The notes under the pieces were generated by a model. It saw only the letters and a program-made list of their open reading frames with translations. It was not told the DNA's origin and ran no database searches. This document shows positions 37,146 through 48,974 of a DNA stretch of 64,000 nucleotides, in pieces; positions within the stretch are counted from its first letter, which is position 1, and each line of letters opens with the position of its first letter. The stretch is from Homalodisca vitripennis (lineage: Eukaryota > Arthropoda > Insecta > Hemiptera > Cicadellidae): assembly GCF_021130785.1 (NCBI RefSeq), contig NC_060215.1, positions 67,956,501 through 68,020,500 of the forward strand. Reading direction: 5' to 3'. The position numbers were made by a program, and so were the translations under genes.

Positions 37146-37347
37146 AGGGGAACCGTACCGAGAGCGGGAACGGGAACGCGAGAGAGAGCGAGAAAGGGAG
37201 AGGGAGCGAGAGAGGGACCGTGACTGTGTAGTTGTACCACCTACCCAACCCAGCAGTTTGCAGGATCTGGGACCTTCTGTCAAGAAAATCCGCCTTGGTG
37301 AACCTAAACCTGAATTGCAGCAGCAGCTAAGGATAGAAACTAGACAG
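37146..37347 (+). CDS. Smr: Smrter exon D: Arg-Glu repeat and KKIRLGEPKPE patch
   Basis: Acceptor ttggtttcag ends at 37145 and donor GTATGT begins at 37348. The exon enters with one base of a split codon and ends in phase 0. It starts GEPYRERERE, continues as about ten RE/RD dipeptides ending RDRDCVVVPPTQPSS, and then reads GPSVKKIRLGEPKPELQQQL to RIETRQ. The KKIRLGEP patch corresponds to the ESKRPRLE stretch ahead of the coiled coil in NCoR/SMRT. The RE tract uses CGA, CGG, CGC, AGA and AGG with GAA and GAG mixed, so selection on the protein rather than simple repeat slippage maintains it. Confidence 0.85.
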
Positions 37348-37419
37348 GTATGTGTATTAAATATACTAATAAATTAAATAGATTAAACTGATTTACTTTT
37401 GATTACTCCATCCTTGAAA

Positions 37420-37900
37420 CACAACCTGAACATCACAACATGCATTTTCATGATTAAGAGACTATGTGAAACTGTATCAATGCACGTACAATTATCATTT
37501 TATTGGAGTCAGTTTACTCTATACATTATCATGTGAATTATTGCATGATTGTTTGGGACAATAGTAAACATTCTCAAGCCATATTCACCTTGCCTAAAAG
37601 GGCCGTGGGAGCTCTGTGTAAGGTACCAGTCAGAACCAGTCATTTCAGACCTTCATTCATTCAACATAGTATTATGATCCTTTCATGTATTTCAATATTT
37701 AATTTATGCCAGAAAAAACTGACATAATTTTAAATGTAATAGTGATATACACAAGATGAGGACTGAGTATCTAACTTGTAGCACTGCCGAGGATAACTTT
37801 AGATATACAGCCATAAAAATATATAACTGCATACCTATTAATATTACGAATTTAGATTGTAATATTTTTGACCTAAGCTAATGATCATCCTTGTACAATT
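37420..37900 (+). mobile_element. short decayed LINE scrap
   Basis: The 37503-37727 frame reads YHVNYCMIVWDNSKHSQAI, FTLPKRAVGALCKV and RPSFIQHSIMILSCISIFNL. This matches the C-terminal LINE module (HxxYGIxxWG, QKxAxR, RExCRPLFxxLxILTxxCxYIFE). It is heavily decayed and boundaries are guesses. Confidence 0.5.
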
Positions 37901-38459
37901 TTGTTTTTTAAAGTAGATGGTTTTTATAAATCTATGTTTGAATAGCTGAACTATATTTTAAAACTTTATTGACATAGACTGTACAAATCTTTTGTAATTG
38001 TCATTGGCCATTAAATATTCTTGATGACACATGCTAGTTCACAACTTTCAGGGCTCAATCATGAGGATCAAAACGGGTTATTAATTTAACCCTTTTAACA
38101 TCAACGTCCGTATTATATGGACGTTGTAAATATGGCATCAACTCCCGACTGCCGTATTGTGCGGACGTGCACTTTGTATTATTTTACTGGTCACATATTT
38201 TACCTAATTCTTTGAAATTCAACAGACTTGGGTAAAAAGATGTATTGTATAGAAATTTAATTGTTTGTAAAGCTTTCATTTTGTAAGTCTGTGATTGAGA
38301 AATTGAATTTTATCTCAGCTGACTGCTCACTGATTGTCGCATACAGCTGTATTTCACTACGTTGTGAATATTCCATCTTGTGTAATGTTATTAGGTTAAA
38401 ACAGTATAAAGTACAGGAGTTAAATATTAGATTAGAAATATTTGTGTGAAAGATCCTAT

Positions 38460-38765
38460 ATCTTAGTGCCTTGTGAATAATGCTAATGTGATTGTAGACG
38501 GTACACAGAGTGTTCTGAACCAAGCAAGAGGTTCGCACTGGAGTCTGCTTATGTATGTTAAGGATAAAAAAAGGTTTCTCCACTTTGACTCTGCCGGAAA
38601 ATGCAATACAGCTCCAGCAAGTATCATTGCAAATAAACTTATAAAATATATGAACTTGGAAGAAACTACTGATTTTTGAAAATTGTGTAACCCCTCAACA
38701 AAGCAACTCCGAAGATTGGTGGAGTATTTTTGCTTTTGATAACCGAGACTATAATAGCAAATATA
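38460..38765 (+). pseudogene. Ulp1/SENP8-like C48 peptidase fragment
   Basis: Across one frameshift the sequence reads VNNANVIVDGTQ and RGSHWSLLMYVKDKKRFLHF, then DSAGKCNTAPASIIANKLIK and NCVTPQQSNSEDWW. This follows the Ulp1/SENP8 order: GG(T/S)HWSLL with the catalytic His, HFDS with the Asp, then PQQ-NS-DCG with the Gln and Cys. The Cys-Gly position reads Trp-Trp, so the nucleophile is missing. It lies directly upstream of the LINE ORF1-like region, and may belong to the element or be a separate relic. Confidence 0.55.
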
Positions 38766-39889
38766 ATCAAAGCTTCTAAACAGGTAACGCTAAAACTTGC
38801 ATATTGATGAACTTGATATATGGACCTAAGCGTTTACACGTTGGATCAATGTTATATAACAATACTAGCAAGTATAAGACCCTGAAACAATTAATATCAA
38901 TGACAATAAATTCAAAACCAACCACTTACAAAGATAGCAAGAGTTCTTACAATGTAGCACACAAGGAGCACACGAATGGTAGATCAGTAAACAATTCTGT
39001 TCAAAACTCTGGGAGTGTGGCAGCTGCTCAAACCAGCACTAGTTACTGGGGACGATGTCACCAAGTATCTTACTATACAATCACATGCAGTGGAGAGTGG
39101 TGGAGCAATTAGTCAAATCATAAATGGAGATGTCTGTACTCAAACGAGCTCACCTGTTGGAGAGACGTCCTTACCATTGACAGTGGCTTGGGAGATAACT
39201 AATCTTAAAGAAAGACAACAAATGTTGGAACATGAACTAAAGAAATTGGCCCAGAAAGTCTCAGAATCTAAAATCCAAGGCTCTTATAAACCTCCCATTT
39301 ACCAACAAAACACAAACTCTGGCTTACATAAAACCAAAGTATTTAGAAAAACTAAGAGTAGTAATATGTCTAGTGTATCTTTGCAAATTGCCAAGCAATA
39401 CGGAAGCTACAAAATACTGTAAAAAAGTGTTCAAGGAAGCAGTCAGATCAGAAAGGCTCAGATTATACTTACTAATCTCCCAATCACACAACGGCCAAGA
39501 CCTATCACAACGGTTCCCAGTTCACGCTCTCAAGTTTCACAACAAAAAGTTACACTGCCAGTGGTGATAACTAAAGCTCCTATCGTTATTTCACTGCCTC
39601 ACAGGACACCACCAGCACTAGCAAAGGTTCGAAAGGAAGGTGAAAGTTATGATGAATTTTTTAACCGATACATAGATGAAATACAAACTACACATAACGT
39701 CTACAACAAGTTTATCTCTACATGACACATCAGTACAAGATATCCCTGGGGTGGCTCCCAGGTTGCTCTCGAAAACTCTCCAACTCTCAAATTAGTGCTG
39801 ATAATTTTTTAGAACAAAACGTGACAAAAAAAAACCAGACACAAAACAGTCTCAAACCAAAAAACAAAAAATAAATTAGTAATCTTTCA

Positions 39890-40729
39890 CCAAAACATGG
39901 ACAGACTGAGCAACAAGATTGATAGATTAAACCACTTTCTATACATAAACAAGCCACATATAGTTGTACTAACTGAGCATGGTCTAAAATTCCCTAATAC
40001 TCAAACAATGTTTGCTTGACTAACTATGTTCTGGTTGCTGCTTTCTGTAGAGAAAATCATCTCAAAGGGGGCACAGCTATATTCAAGCAAGACAACCTCG
40101 CTAATGAAGTTGAAAGTATCCTCTCAGAAAAACACAGTATTGAGTTATTATGTGAAATTGCAGGTATATAAATACATCTAAGCAAAAAGGAAACCTATAT
40201 GTGCTGGGTGTTTACAGACCCCCCTCTGCCTTACTTGAGGAGGCCCTTACACAGATGACTCAAGTGCTGGAAGAAATTCCAAATAACAACAATGGAATTT
40301 GTATTCTGGGGGACCTTAAACGTTGATAGTCTGACACAATCAAGAGAAAAAACTGCAGTAAGTGAAATGCTTGCCACTTTCAACATAACAAGGATTCCTC
40401 TGCCCCCAACCAGAATAACCTCCACCACTGCTACTTCAATAGATGTAGTATGCACCGATCTGGACTTGGGGAATGTTAACGTTGAGGTTATCCATACCTC
40501 ACTTTCTGATCATACAGGACAGCTCTGCAAACTTGAAGTAGACTGTGAAGCAAAAAGACCTATTAACATGACCAGACGAATTTTCAACTTTCACAATCTC
40601 TCAAACCTATCAAACCTCCTTGCATTAAACTCCTGGGAAAGAGTCGAGTCAGCACCTACAGTAGAAGAGGCATACTCAGTTTTCATTAGTACAATTACAA
40701 ACAGCACTAGACATCACATGCCCACTTAA
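39890..40729 (+). pseudogene. LINE apurinic/apyrimidinic-type endonuclease, broken
   Basis: The first part reads [20 protein letters not shown] and continues to LTEHGLKF. The last part (40292-40729) reads FWGTLNVDSL (the GDFNVD motif, mutated), RITSTTATSIDVVCTDL and SLSDHTGQLCKLEV. These are motifs of the EEP-fold endonuclease of non-LTR elements, which nicks the target for primed reverse transcription. Frameshifts near 40015 and 40170-40290 interrupt it. Confidence 0.7.
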
Positions 40730-41371
40730 AAAATCAAGAATTAACAAAAGAAAACATACGCTTTACAACACAGAAGTAGATGAACTGCGAGCAGACTTCA
40801 TAAGAGCTAATGAAAAATGTGCACTCAGCAAAAAGGAAGAGGACAAATATATAGCTTTTCAAAAGAAGAAGGAATATGATATGAAGCTGCGAATACTCAG
40901 AAAAAACAAAGTTTGAACAAAGAATAGCTGAGGCAAGTAACAAAAGTAAGGCTGTATGGAGATTGTCAACAGTGAAAGGAAAAGCGAAAAAAAAGGACTC
41001 GGAAACAGTCTGGCAGTTGAATATCAATGGTAATACAGTTGAAGACCTGAAAGAAATTGCAGAATACTTCAATGAATTCTTTGCGACTACAGCGGAGGAT
41101 ATTCTGACCAATAACAATTCTCCCAGAACTTCAGTGATCGAGGAGCCAAGAGATCATTACGAAACAGCACTCAACGAATTCCAATTGGTAACATCAGAGG
41201 AGGTACTGAAAGTTATTTCTTCTATGAAATCCAAACATCCACTGGAGTAGATGGGATAAAATTCCAAAATATTAAAGTTCTGCAGAAATGAAGTTTGTAT
41301 ACCAATCACCAGTATTGTTAACAAATCCCTAAATCAGGGTAGATGTCCTGAGGAATCTAAAAACCTCCAAA

Positions 41372-42220
41372 GTGTACCCTCTGCACAAACAAGGTAATAA
41401 AAAGGAAGTGCAGAATTTCAGGCCCATCTCTTTAATTCCTACAGTGTCAAAAGTCATGGAAAAGGTCATACTGACACGTCTCACACAGCATTTGGAGATA
41501 AATCGCAACCTACCAGAGAGACAACATGGCTTCATATCGGGAAGATCAACCACCAGTGCCCTCATTGATTTGGTTGAGCACCTCATTGACAACCTTGAGG
41601 AGAGGAAAAAATGTTTGTAGTGTTTTTCTAGATCTAAGCAAAGCTTTCGATTGCCTTAACCACAGATTATTATTGACAAAACTTAGCTCTTTAGGCATTA
41701 AGGGTACAGCACTAAAGTGGTTTGAAAGTTACTTGCAGGGTAGAAGAAACATAGTGGAGATCAGACAGGTTCTTGAGGGAAATATCAGAGTTGAAACATC
41801 CGAACCGATGGAAATTAAAAGAGGTGTTCCTCAAGGATCTGTCTTGGGGCCTGTACTGTTTGTGCTTTTCATTGGAGACCTTCAGGTGCACTTGGGGGAG
41901 GGTTGCTATCCAGTGTCATACGCGGATGACACTGTCCTCGTCACAAACAACAAGTCGGTGCAGGCACTGGAAATTGACACCTACACATCTATAACTAGAG
42001 CTAAGCACTACTGCCTGAACAACAATCTGATTTTCAATGCATCCAAAAACCAAATGCATCATATGGGGAAGACATAAAGATTATGTATCTTTGCCACTGG
42101 ACCTAGAACAAGTGCTCTCTGCAAAGCATTTGGGTGTCACAATTGACAATCGTCTCTCATGGAAATCAACATGTAGACATAATGTGTTCAAAAACTCAGC
42201 ACAGCTCTTTTTGTTTTAAA
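41372..42220 (+). pseudogene. LINE reverse transcriptase domain, frameshifted
   Basis: Frame one reads VQNFRPISLIPTVSKVMEKV and RQHGFISGRSTTSALIDLV. After a shift near 41600 it continues as VFLDLSKAFDCLNHRLLL, KRGVPQGSVLGPVLFVLFIG and VSYADDTVLVTNN, with the catalytic YADD intact. A further shift near 42060 leads to SAKHLGVTIDNRLSWKS. The palm motifs are well conserved, which suggests a moderately recent death. Confidence 0.85.
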
Positions 42221-42817
42221 GAGAGTTAAACACATTAGCACACCAGAAGCTACTAGAATCGCTTACTTTGCGCTTTTCGAGACACATGTTCGCTATGGAA
42301 TAGTGCTTTGGGGGGGCTCTTCTATCACCAACCTTCAGCGAGTCCTAGTTATGCAGAAGCGTGCAGTGCGAATCATGGCTGATTTAAATCCTCAAGAAAG
42401 CTGTAGAGATGCTTTTAAGAACTTGGGCATACTCACAGTGGTGTCTATTTACATTACGGAGGTAATATTACTGGCTATCAGACAAAAACTGCTTGAGGAA
42501 CCGTGTGATATCCATGAACGCCAAACAAGACATGGCAATGACTTCAATCTGCCAGCCCACAGATCAGCTCTATTCGCCAAGAAGCCAACCTATGCAGGTG
42601 CCAGGTTATACAACATGCTACCAGGAGAACTTAAGAACCTTGGCCCACAAGTTTTGAAGAGGAAAATGTTTCAAGTGGCTAGTGGAAAAGACTGTTATAC
42701 AGCCTAGAAGAATTTATGACCATCAACAGCTACTAATAAAAGTTAACAAAAATGTTTTAACTTATACTTTTTAAGATTTGACGCTGTCTCTGTTCTTGAT
42801 GAATATGAAAATAAAGT

Positions 42818-42842
42818 CTATTGTCTATTGTCTATTGTCTAC
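42818..42842. repeat. (TATTGTC)n LINE 3' tail
   Basis: About three and a half copies of the TATTGTC heptamer follow aataaag. The tail is identical in type to the one at 6359-6384. Confidence 0.9.
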
Positions 42843-43096
42843 TTATTTTATTTGAAAATTAGTAAAAGTTATCGTTTTAAGTCTCCCGTAATCGAAAATA
42901 CACCAATTACTAATTTAGTTGCAAGTGACGTAGATATCAGCAGTGACGACGATTTGAGTGATAGCTGTCTTGACATTTCTGAAAACATACAAGACCTAAA
43001 TATGTAAATATTGTATTAAAAGGTGTTTTAATTTTTTTAATATAGGCTATACACATTTTAAATTATCAATCAGAAATAACTTTGGTTTTATTTTAA

Positions 43097-43098
<2 letters not shown>

Positions 43099-43139
<41 letters not shown>
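43099..43139. repeat. (TA)n microsatellite
   Basis: An uninterrupted TA run immediately precedes a long hairpin. Confidence 0.95.
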
Positions 43140-43140
<1 letters not shown>

Positions 43141-43141
<1 letters not shown>

Positions 43142-43227
43142 CAAATTATGTCATAAATTTATAACACAATAAATAAAACTAAAAAACATCGGTATTTATT
43201 GTGTTATAAATTTACGACATAATTTGC
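43141..43227. repeat. 35 bp inverted repeat (hairpin)
   Basis: The left arm 43141-43175 (gcaaattatgtcataaattt...) and right arm 43193-43227 are reverse complements with one mismatch. The 17 nt loop is aaactaaaaaacatcgg. Confidence 0.92.
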
Positions 43228-43245
43228 TTATTAAAAAAAATCAGT

Positions 43246-43624
43246 GAAAACACATTGGTTAGTAGAGTGAAACGCCACCAACCGCATCAGAATACGACGA
43301 TCCAGTCAGAAATGGCAGCGCATAATGTACTTCACAATGTGTACCTAAAACAGCCCGCCATTTCTGATTGGATAAACCTTTTGAGATGCGGTTTGCGGAA
43401 TTCAACTCTACTAAGTGAGCTCTTTCAAATGAGGTATCACTCGACCCATGCTTCAATTTAAGATTTCCATGTTTTCCTCTGTGGGCCGTCCCCCCATGGT
43501 TGGTATGTCATGGTAATAGCAAGGAAAAATAGTTTACATAGCCATATAACACTGTGCAAAGTTTATAGATGTTATCTCCTATGGTTTTTAAAATATTAAG
43601 CCGTACCCATACTTTTCAAACACC

Positions 43625-43627
<3 letters not shown>
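43246..43627. mobile_element. solo arm related to the 2.4 kb long-TIR element
   Basis: The segment ttttgagatgcggtttgcgg near 43379 resembles tttgagatgcggtttgtggc at 22019, inside the right arm of the 19869-22272 element, and the following text also aligns loosely. It ends aaacaccctg|TA at 43627, the outward end of that family. The left partner was not found. Confidence 0.55.

Positions 43628-43663
<36 letters not shown>
43628..43663. repeat. (TA)n microsatellite
   Basis: A TA run follows the ccctg terminus, as at 22273. Confidence 0.93.
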
Positions 43664-43670
<7 letters not shown>

Positions 43671-44022
43671 ATTAAAAAATAATATATTTTCAAGATATTA
43701 TTTTGTTTATTTCACATGTTTGTCAACTACATTTAATAAAATGTAAAACTAAAAAAGAATTAGCTTGATATCTTGAAAAATAGCCTAGTTATGAGTTTTT
43801 TTTTTTATAAAGCACTTACATTTACTCCAAAAATGGCTTGGGATTTTGGAACATCACTCAATATAGTGGCCGGGGTTAGAAGGGTTAAATAGAATGTTAC
43901 ATCTGTAACTTGGGTTGTGTTTCAGTTTCAGTACTTAAAATTAAAAAAGTTAGCTATAAACAAGGTTTTTTATATTGATATTAAATGCGTCCAATATTTG
44001 CTATGGAAGGATTCTGAAGTGT

Positions 44023-45540
44023 GATCAGAATCAGAATCTCTTTATTAACATGAACATTGAGAACAGTTATGCGTCAGAATATACATATGATATATAGTAA
44101 TATATACATGATTGTCATTTATGGTTGATTGAGTTTTAGTCTAAAATCTGGCTGATCTCTTCGGTGAATTCTTAAACAGTGTAGGTGGGATGTTCCAATA
44201 ACCACAAATCAAGTTTCCTCTTCATTGCCTTTCCAGTTAGTTGTTTGAAGGAAGCTGGGAGCTGATTGTAAAGTCGTGCTCTTATTGTTGAGGGTTTCTT
44301 GTCATGAAGGGCAGTTCGATGTCTGACTAGCGGTATCAGAGACACATTCCGGGTATTGTAGCAATGTGGTCGTGTTACCCTGGGAAGTCCAAGCTTGTCC
44401 ACATGTGAGTTCTTGGATATATATCGGTGTGACTGTCTTTATTTTTAGTTGTTTGAATGCTGGTCTACAGCTGTCCCTGGAATCCAGATTGGCTAGAGAT
44501 CTTACAGCCGATTTTTGTATTTTCAGCACTCGCTGCAGGTTTGCTGCTGAAGTACTGTCCCATACAATGACTCCGTACCTCAAGAGTGGGTTTCCATAAG
44601 TGCATGGTATGCGATTTTCGCTGTTTCCCAACTGCTTACACTTTTTATTACATAGGTGGCGGTGTTAGCTTCTTGCAGAGGCTGTCAATATGTGGACTCC
44701 AGGTTAGTTTAGCGTCCAAGGTTACAAGGTTAGACCCAGAAGCTTGGTTCCTCTTCATTACTTATGTCAGTCAGCACAGGAACTTGTCCCCCCCCCTTCC
44801 TCCAAAAGTTAATCTGCTGTGTCTTGGATAGTATTGAAGCTAGATCATTTGAAGAACAGTAGTAATGGGTCATATTTAATGCTATATAGGCATTTATGCT
44901 GAGGTATTCGGCGGTTTCACTTTGGTGCAGGAGGGTTGTGTCATCTGCAAATATAACTACTGAGCTGAAGTCTTTTACATAATCAGGGAAGTCATTGGTC
45001 AAGAGTATAAACAAGACAGGACCGAGCACAGATCCCTGATGGACTCCCCTAGTCATTAGTTGCGGTTTTAATCTAACTGTCTGTGTCACTCCATTAGTAG
45101 TGTGGTTCAGGTCCACTAGCTGGCTTCGTCCTGTGAAATAGCTCTCAAACCAAGTTTTCTGAGTACCTGTTATTCCCAGCCCTTCAAGTTTATCTAGAAT
45201 TATCTTATATTCTATGAAGTCAGATGCTTTGGAGTAATCCAGTAGTAATGCTGTTGTGAACTTTTTGTTGTCAAGATAATTTATAATAGACTCTACAAGA
45301 TCTATCATGGCTGTGGTTGTAAACTTTCCTTTGATGAATGGTTAGAAGGTTTAACACCATTAGATGGGCCAGAAGTCTTTTCAATACAATCTTTTCCAGT
45401 ATTTTTGAGAAGGTAGGAATAATTGAAATGGGACTGTAGTTTCCAATTTAGGTTTTGTCCCCCTTCTTTAACTTTGGGTACACTTTAGCTTCTTTAAGAG
45501 CAGAGGGGAATATTCCTATTTGAAGAGTTAATAATAGTAG
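44023..45540 (-). mobile_element. LINE fragment with (TTCTGA)n tail (minus strand)
   Basis: The minus frame 44730-45308 carries LLLDYSKASDFIEYKIILDK, RGVHQGSVLGPVLFILLTND and VVIFADDTTLLHQ (the FADD catalytic box). Downstream frames carry RYGVIVWDSTSAANLQRVL with DSRDSCRPAFKQLKIKTV (44302-44631) and then NTRNVSLIPLVRHRTAL with MKRKLDLWLLEHPTYTV (44172-44402). Upstream to about 45540 the NYSPISIIPTFSKILEKIV motif is visible. The 3' end (minus strand) has AATAAAG and then GATTCTGATTCTGATC at 44022-44037. This is a different family from the TATTGTC one. Confidence 0.8.
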
Positions 45541-47693
45541 TCAGTGGTGCCAGAACAGCATCCACACAGTGCCTTATTATTTAAAATGTTCAACACAATA
45601 CATGTTACATATTACTCCTCAAACTATTTATACAACACAATGATCAGTAATCACATTACAAGGTATTAATAAGTATAAAAATTATAACAATAGATATATC
45701 ACCTTATAAATAACACTAAATATCAACATGTTTTATGTAAATATATGTTATTGAATTCAAGAAAATGTTCACTATTATAACCCTTCTAGTACAAATCTGT
45801 GATAAAATTAAATTAAATTATGAATTTTAATTGAATTATGAATTCCACTCAATTATGAATTTCCCTGAATTATGTATTAGTGTTTTGTTTTACCTATTGT
45901 TCAGGGGAAGAAAATATAACCATGGTTTAGTTTGGAAAAGGGTTATGTTCTGACCATTAGGCTACTGTTAAAAGGAACCCCATTATTAAATTTATTTATG
46001 ATATTTATTGATAATATTATTTTATGTTTAATTACTAATCATATTGTTATGATTATGATGTAACACTGTTTGTTATTCAATTATATATGTATACATTATA
46101 TTAGAGCTATTAATCATTTATACTCTTTTTAACTTATTACGTATACTACTGGTGTAATTCCGTTGGAAGAATTAAAAAAGAAAAAAAATTAAATTATAAT
46201 AATCTATTTTTAAACATGTTTTAATGAATAAATTGAGCTATAACATTTCTACACTGTATTCACTTGTCAAAGACTTATTGCGGTGTGTGTGTCACATGAA
46301 ATAATACTCTATACATTACATACATTTGTGTCAAATGCTTAAACTCTATAGTCTATAGAATTATAGATTTAACCTAAATCAACTGCTCCCAGTCTGTTAG
46401 TTTATGTTAATTATTTCCTACCCACAAAGAATTATCAATTAGGTTAACTTTGATATTTTATCTACAATATTCATATACAGTGTTTTAACTTCCATTTTAC
46501 CATTTATACTTTCTGTAGGGCATTTATTTTACATCAAATTAACCTTTTCCATTTCACTGTTCAACAATTTATATCTATATTCAAAATCCATTAGCTTATT
46601 ATAATATTCTTTTCCACTTAAATTCAACATTTCATTTTCCGTAAATACCATTTTATTTTCTGTTCCACAATAGCCTAGTTATCATTTTTATTCAAATCAC
46701 TTTGTTCAAGATTTAACAAATTTTTAACTTTCCTTTAAAATCCATAAATAATCTCCACTTCCCTTAAGTTTACACTGTAGCCTATTTTTTAGGTTTAACC
46801 TTTCCTATCTCCCTTGACTTCCTTCCTTGGATGGTTAGGTTTTCTATAGTAGGCCTAACCTTATTCCTGCCAACTGCTACCTTCAAATCTGTTCTACATT
46901 CATTTCTTAAGTTTCTTTGACTGAGCATTTGGTTTTTATGTAGGCCTCTATCAACTTTGACCCATTTTAGCCTAACTCTCTTCCTACTGTTAACTTTCTT
47001 TTTTCATATTAGACTTTCCTTTAGTTTTCTTTAGCCTAACTTTCTTCCTGCCTCTCCTCTGTACTAATCTTATTTTTATAAACATGTAGCCTATCCTTTC
47101 TGTTGGTCAAGTGTAATCTTGACCCCTCCTCCAATTTCTTTATATCTCTCCTGACAGTGTTGATATTTTCCCCTAGGCTACTTTGTTTAAACTGTTATTC
47201 CCTACTTTGAACAAACAAGGCCTATCATCCTCTTTTCTCAATTCATCATCCAAAGTACACTTGTTTTCATTTAATCATCACCTACTTCCTTATTAAAATT
47301 TAATTTTCTCCTTTACATCACTTTTAAAATCTCAAATTTTTGTTTTTAATTCCTCTCTCGGCTCATTCAAACTTTGTTTTAATTCCTCAGTATTTTTCTG
47401 TATCTCAGTTTTTAAGTCATTAAAATTTGTATTTAAGTCTTTCTGAAAATCTTCATAACCTTTCTCAATTATATCACCTAAGCCTATCCTCAAATTTTTG
47501 TAACTTTATCTAAATCTTTCATTAAATTCATTTGTCCATTTGGTCACTTACGTCTTTCCTTAACTCTCATCATTATTATTTAACTTTTCCATTTTATTAC
47601 TTAGGCCAATAATTATTGTTCTCATAAAATCCATTATTTCTTTTTCCTGTGCTCTCGTAATCCCCATTTTGATTCAATTTTGTTTAACCCTTT
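45541..47693. other. Smr intron sequence
   Basis: Pyrimidine-biased on the + strand, with many ttcctt or cctaac runs between about 46500 and 47650. No gene recognised. Confidence 0.45.
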
Positions 47694-48974
47694 TAGTATC
47701 AAATCCATATTGAAAAGTGCAGAGTTATTTTTTGTGTGACTATGCGAAAAGTGCCAGAGGGATTTTTGGACGAAAACACAAGGTTTTAGAAAAAAAATGT
47801 GTATAATATTTACTTATGATCATAAAAAGCTTCTTTTTACAAGTAAATAGGCTAAATAGTATCAGAAACAATTTAACATTAACATTTTTATTTAATGTTT
47901 TAAATTAAAAAAGCACTTTAAAGCAACATTTCAACCAAAACAAAATAAAAATCAAGTTTGAGGTAAAATACGATTAAAAAAATTTTATTTTGAAATTTCA
48001 ATACTTTCATGATAAAGATAACTTAAAAACAACCCAAAATCATATGTAATAATCTAATATTGTACCATAAACAGAATTTTTATAAATAGTTAATTAATAG
48101 AGATTATATTTACCATTAAAAGTTTCTTTTTAATTCGTTTTAAAGGAAACAATGTAAAATTATGTGTGATATAGCCTAACAATAATTGCTAAAATGAAAC
48201 TCAAAACATAACCTTATTCAGGCAATTTTTAAACAAACTCTACAACACTGTCTTCATGGACACTCGGAAGTGACTTTCATCACTTTTTTTTATTAATTTT
48301 AATATGTAATACAACTTAAAAACATTTTAAATTTAAAAAACCGCACAATTATAACCTCTTGAAATGCTCCGCTACGCGTCACGACACTGCCGCGACCGCG
48401 ATCGCGATCCAACTGAGAAAGTGTTTTATTTTAGTTACTTTTTTACGTCACCTAGCAGCATTAAAAAGTAGAAATAATAGTTGGAAAGGTTAGTTTAGTT
48501 CATGTATTGGCCCTTGGTACGATATCAGACAGTATGGGATAATTTATAGAGCTACTACAACTAAAATAGAAATGGCGAAACGCCGGCGATACTCATCTAA
48601 TAGGAAAAAAAATTCTTGTCTTCTAGCATGATTCCAGACAATCAAAAGGTAAAATTTTATGAAACAAATTTAGTTTAATTTGTTTGAAAAACAATTTAAT
48701 TTTTAGTTTCAGTTTTAATGGGCCTAATAGATTTTGTTAATATTATTTAGTTTTATAAACTAATGCCAAATTTTAATTTAGGTTTATAACCTATTTGTTA
48801 AATTTAATTTTATAATGGCCTACTTAAAATTGTTAGTCATTCAGGATATGGTTATGTTAACAACCTACATTACTAAATATTAACTTATAGTAACATATCT
48901 GTTTATGAACAAGTACCTGAAAACATAAGAAACACATAGAAACCAATAATACAATATCTTATTTTAAAATTTAC

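Larger units (their letters stand above)
38460..42842 (+). mobile_element. broken full-length-like LINE with Ulp1-like, ORF1, endonuclease and RT parts
   Basis: In order: a Ulp1/SENP8-like protease scrap (38460-38760); a coiled-coil hydrophilic ORF1-like region with KERQQMLEHELKKLAQKV (39015-39422) and a Pro-rich stretch (to about 39720); an apurinic endonuclease with [14 protein letters not shown] and IVVLTEHGL near 39890-39990 and TSIDVVCTDL...SDHTGQL near 40435-40525; a linker; reverse transcriptase (41372-42077); the C-terminal module (42303-42707); and a 3' AATAAAG with the tandem tail TATTGTC (42818-42841). At least six frameshifts or stops. The 5' end is uncertain. Confidence 0.75.

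Noticed and set aside
36996..37283. Minus-strand Ser/Arg-rich frame (SRSLSLSRSLSRSRSRS)
   Set aside because: Antisense of the Arg-Glu repeat in exon D; an SR-protein-like look produced by the repeat.
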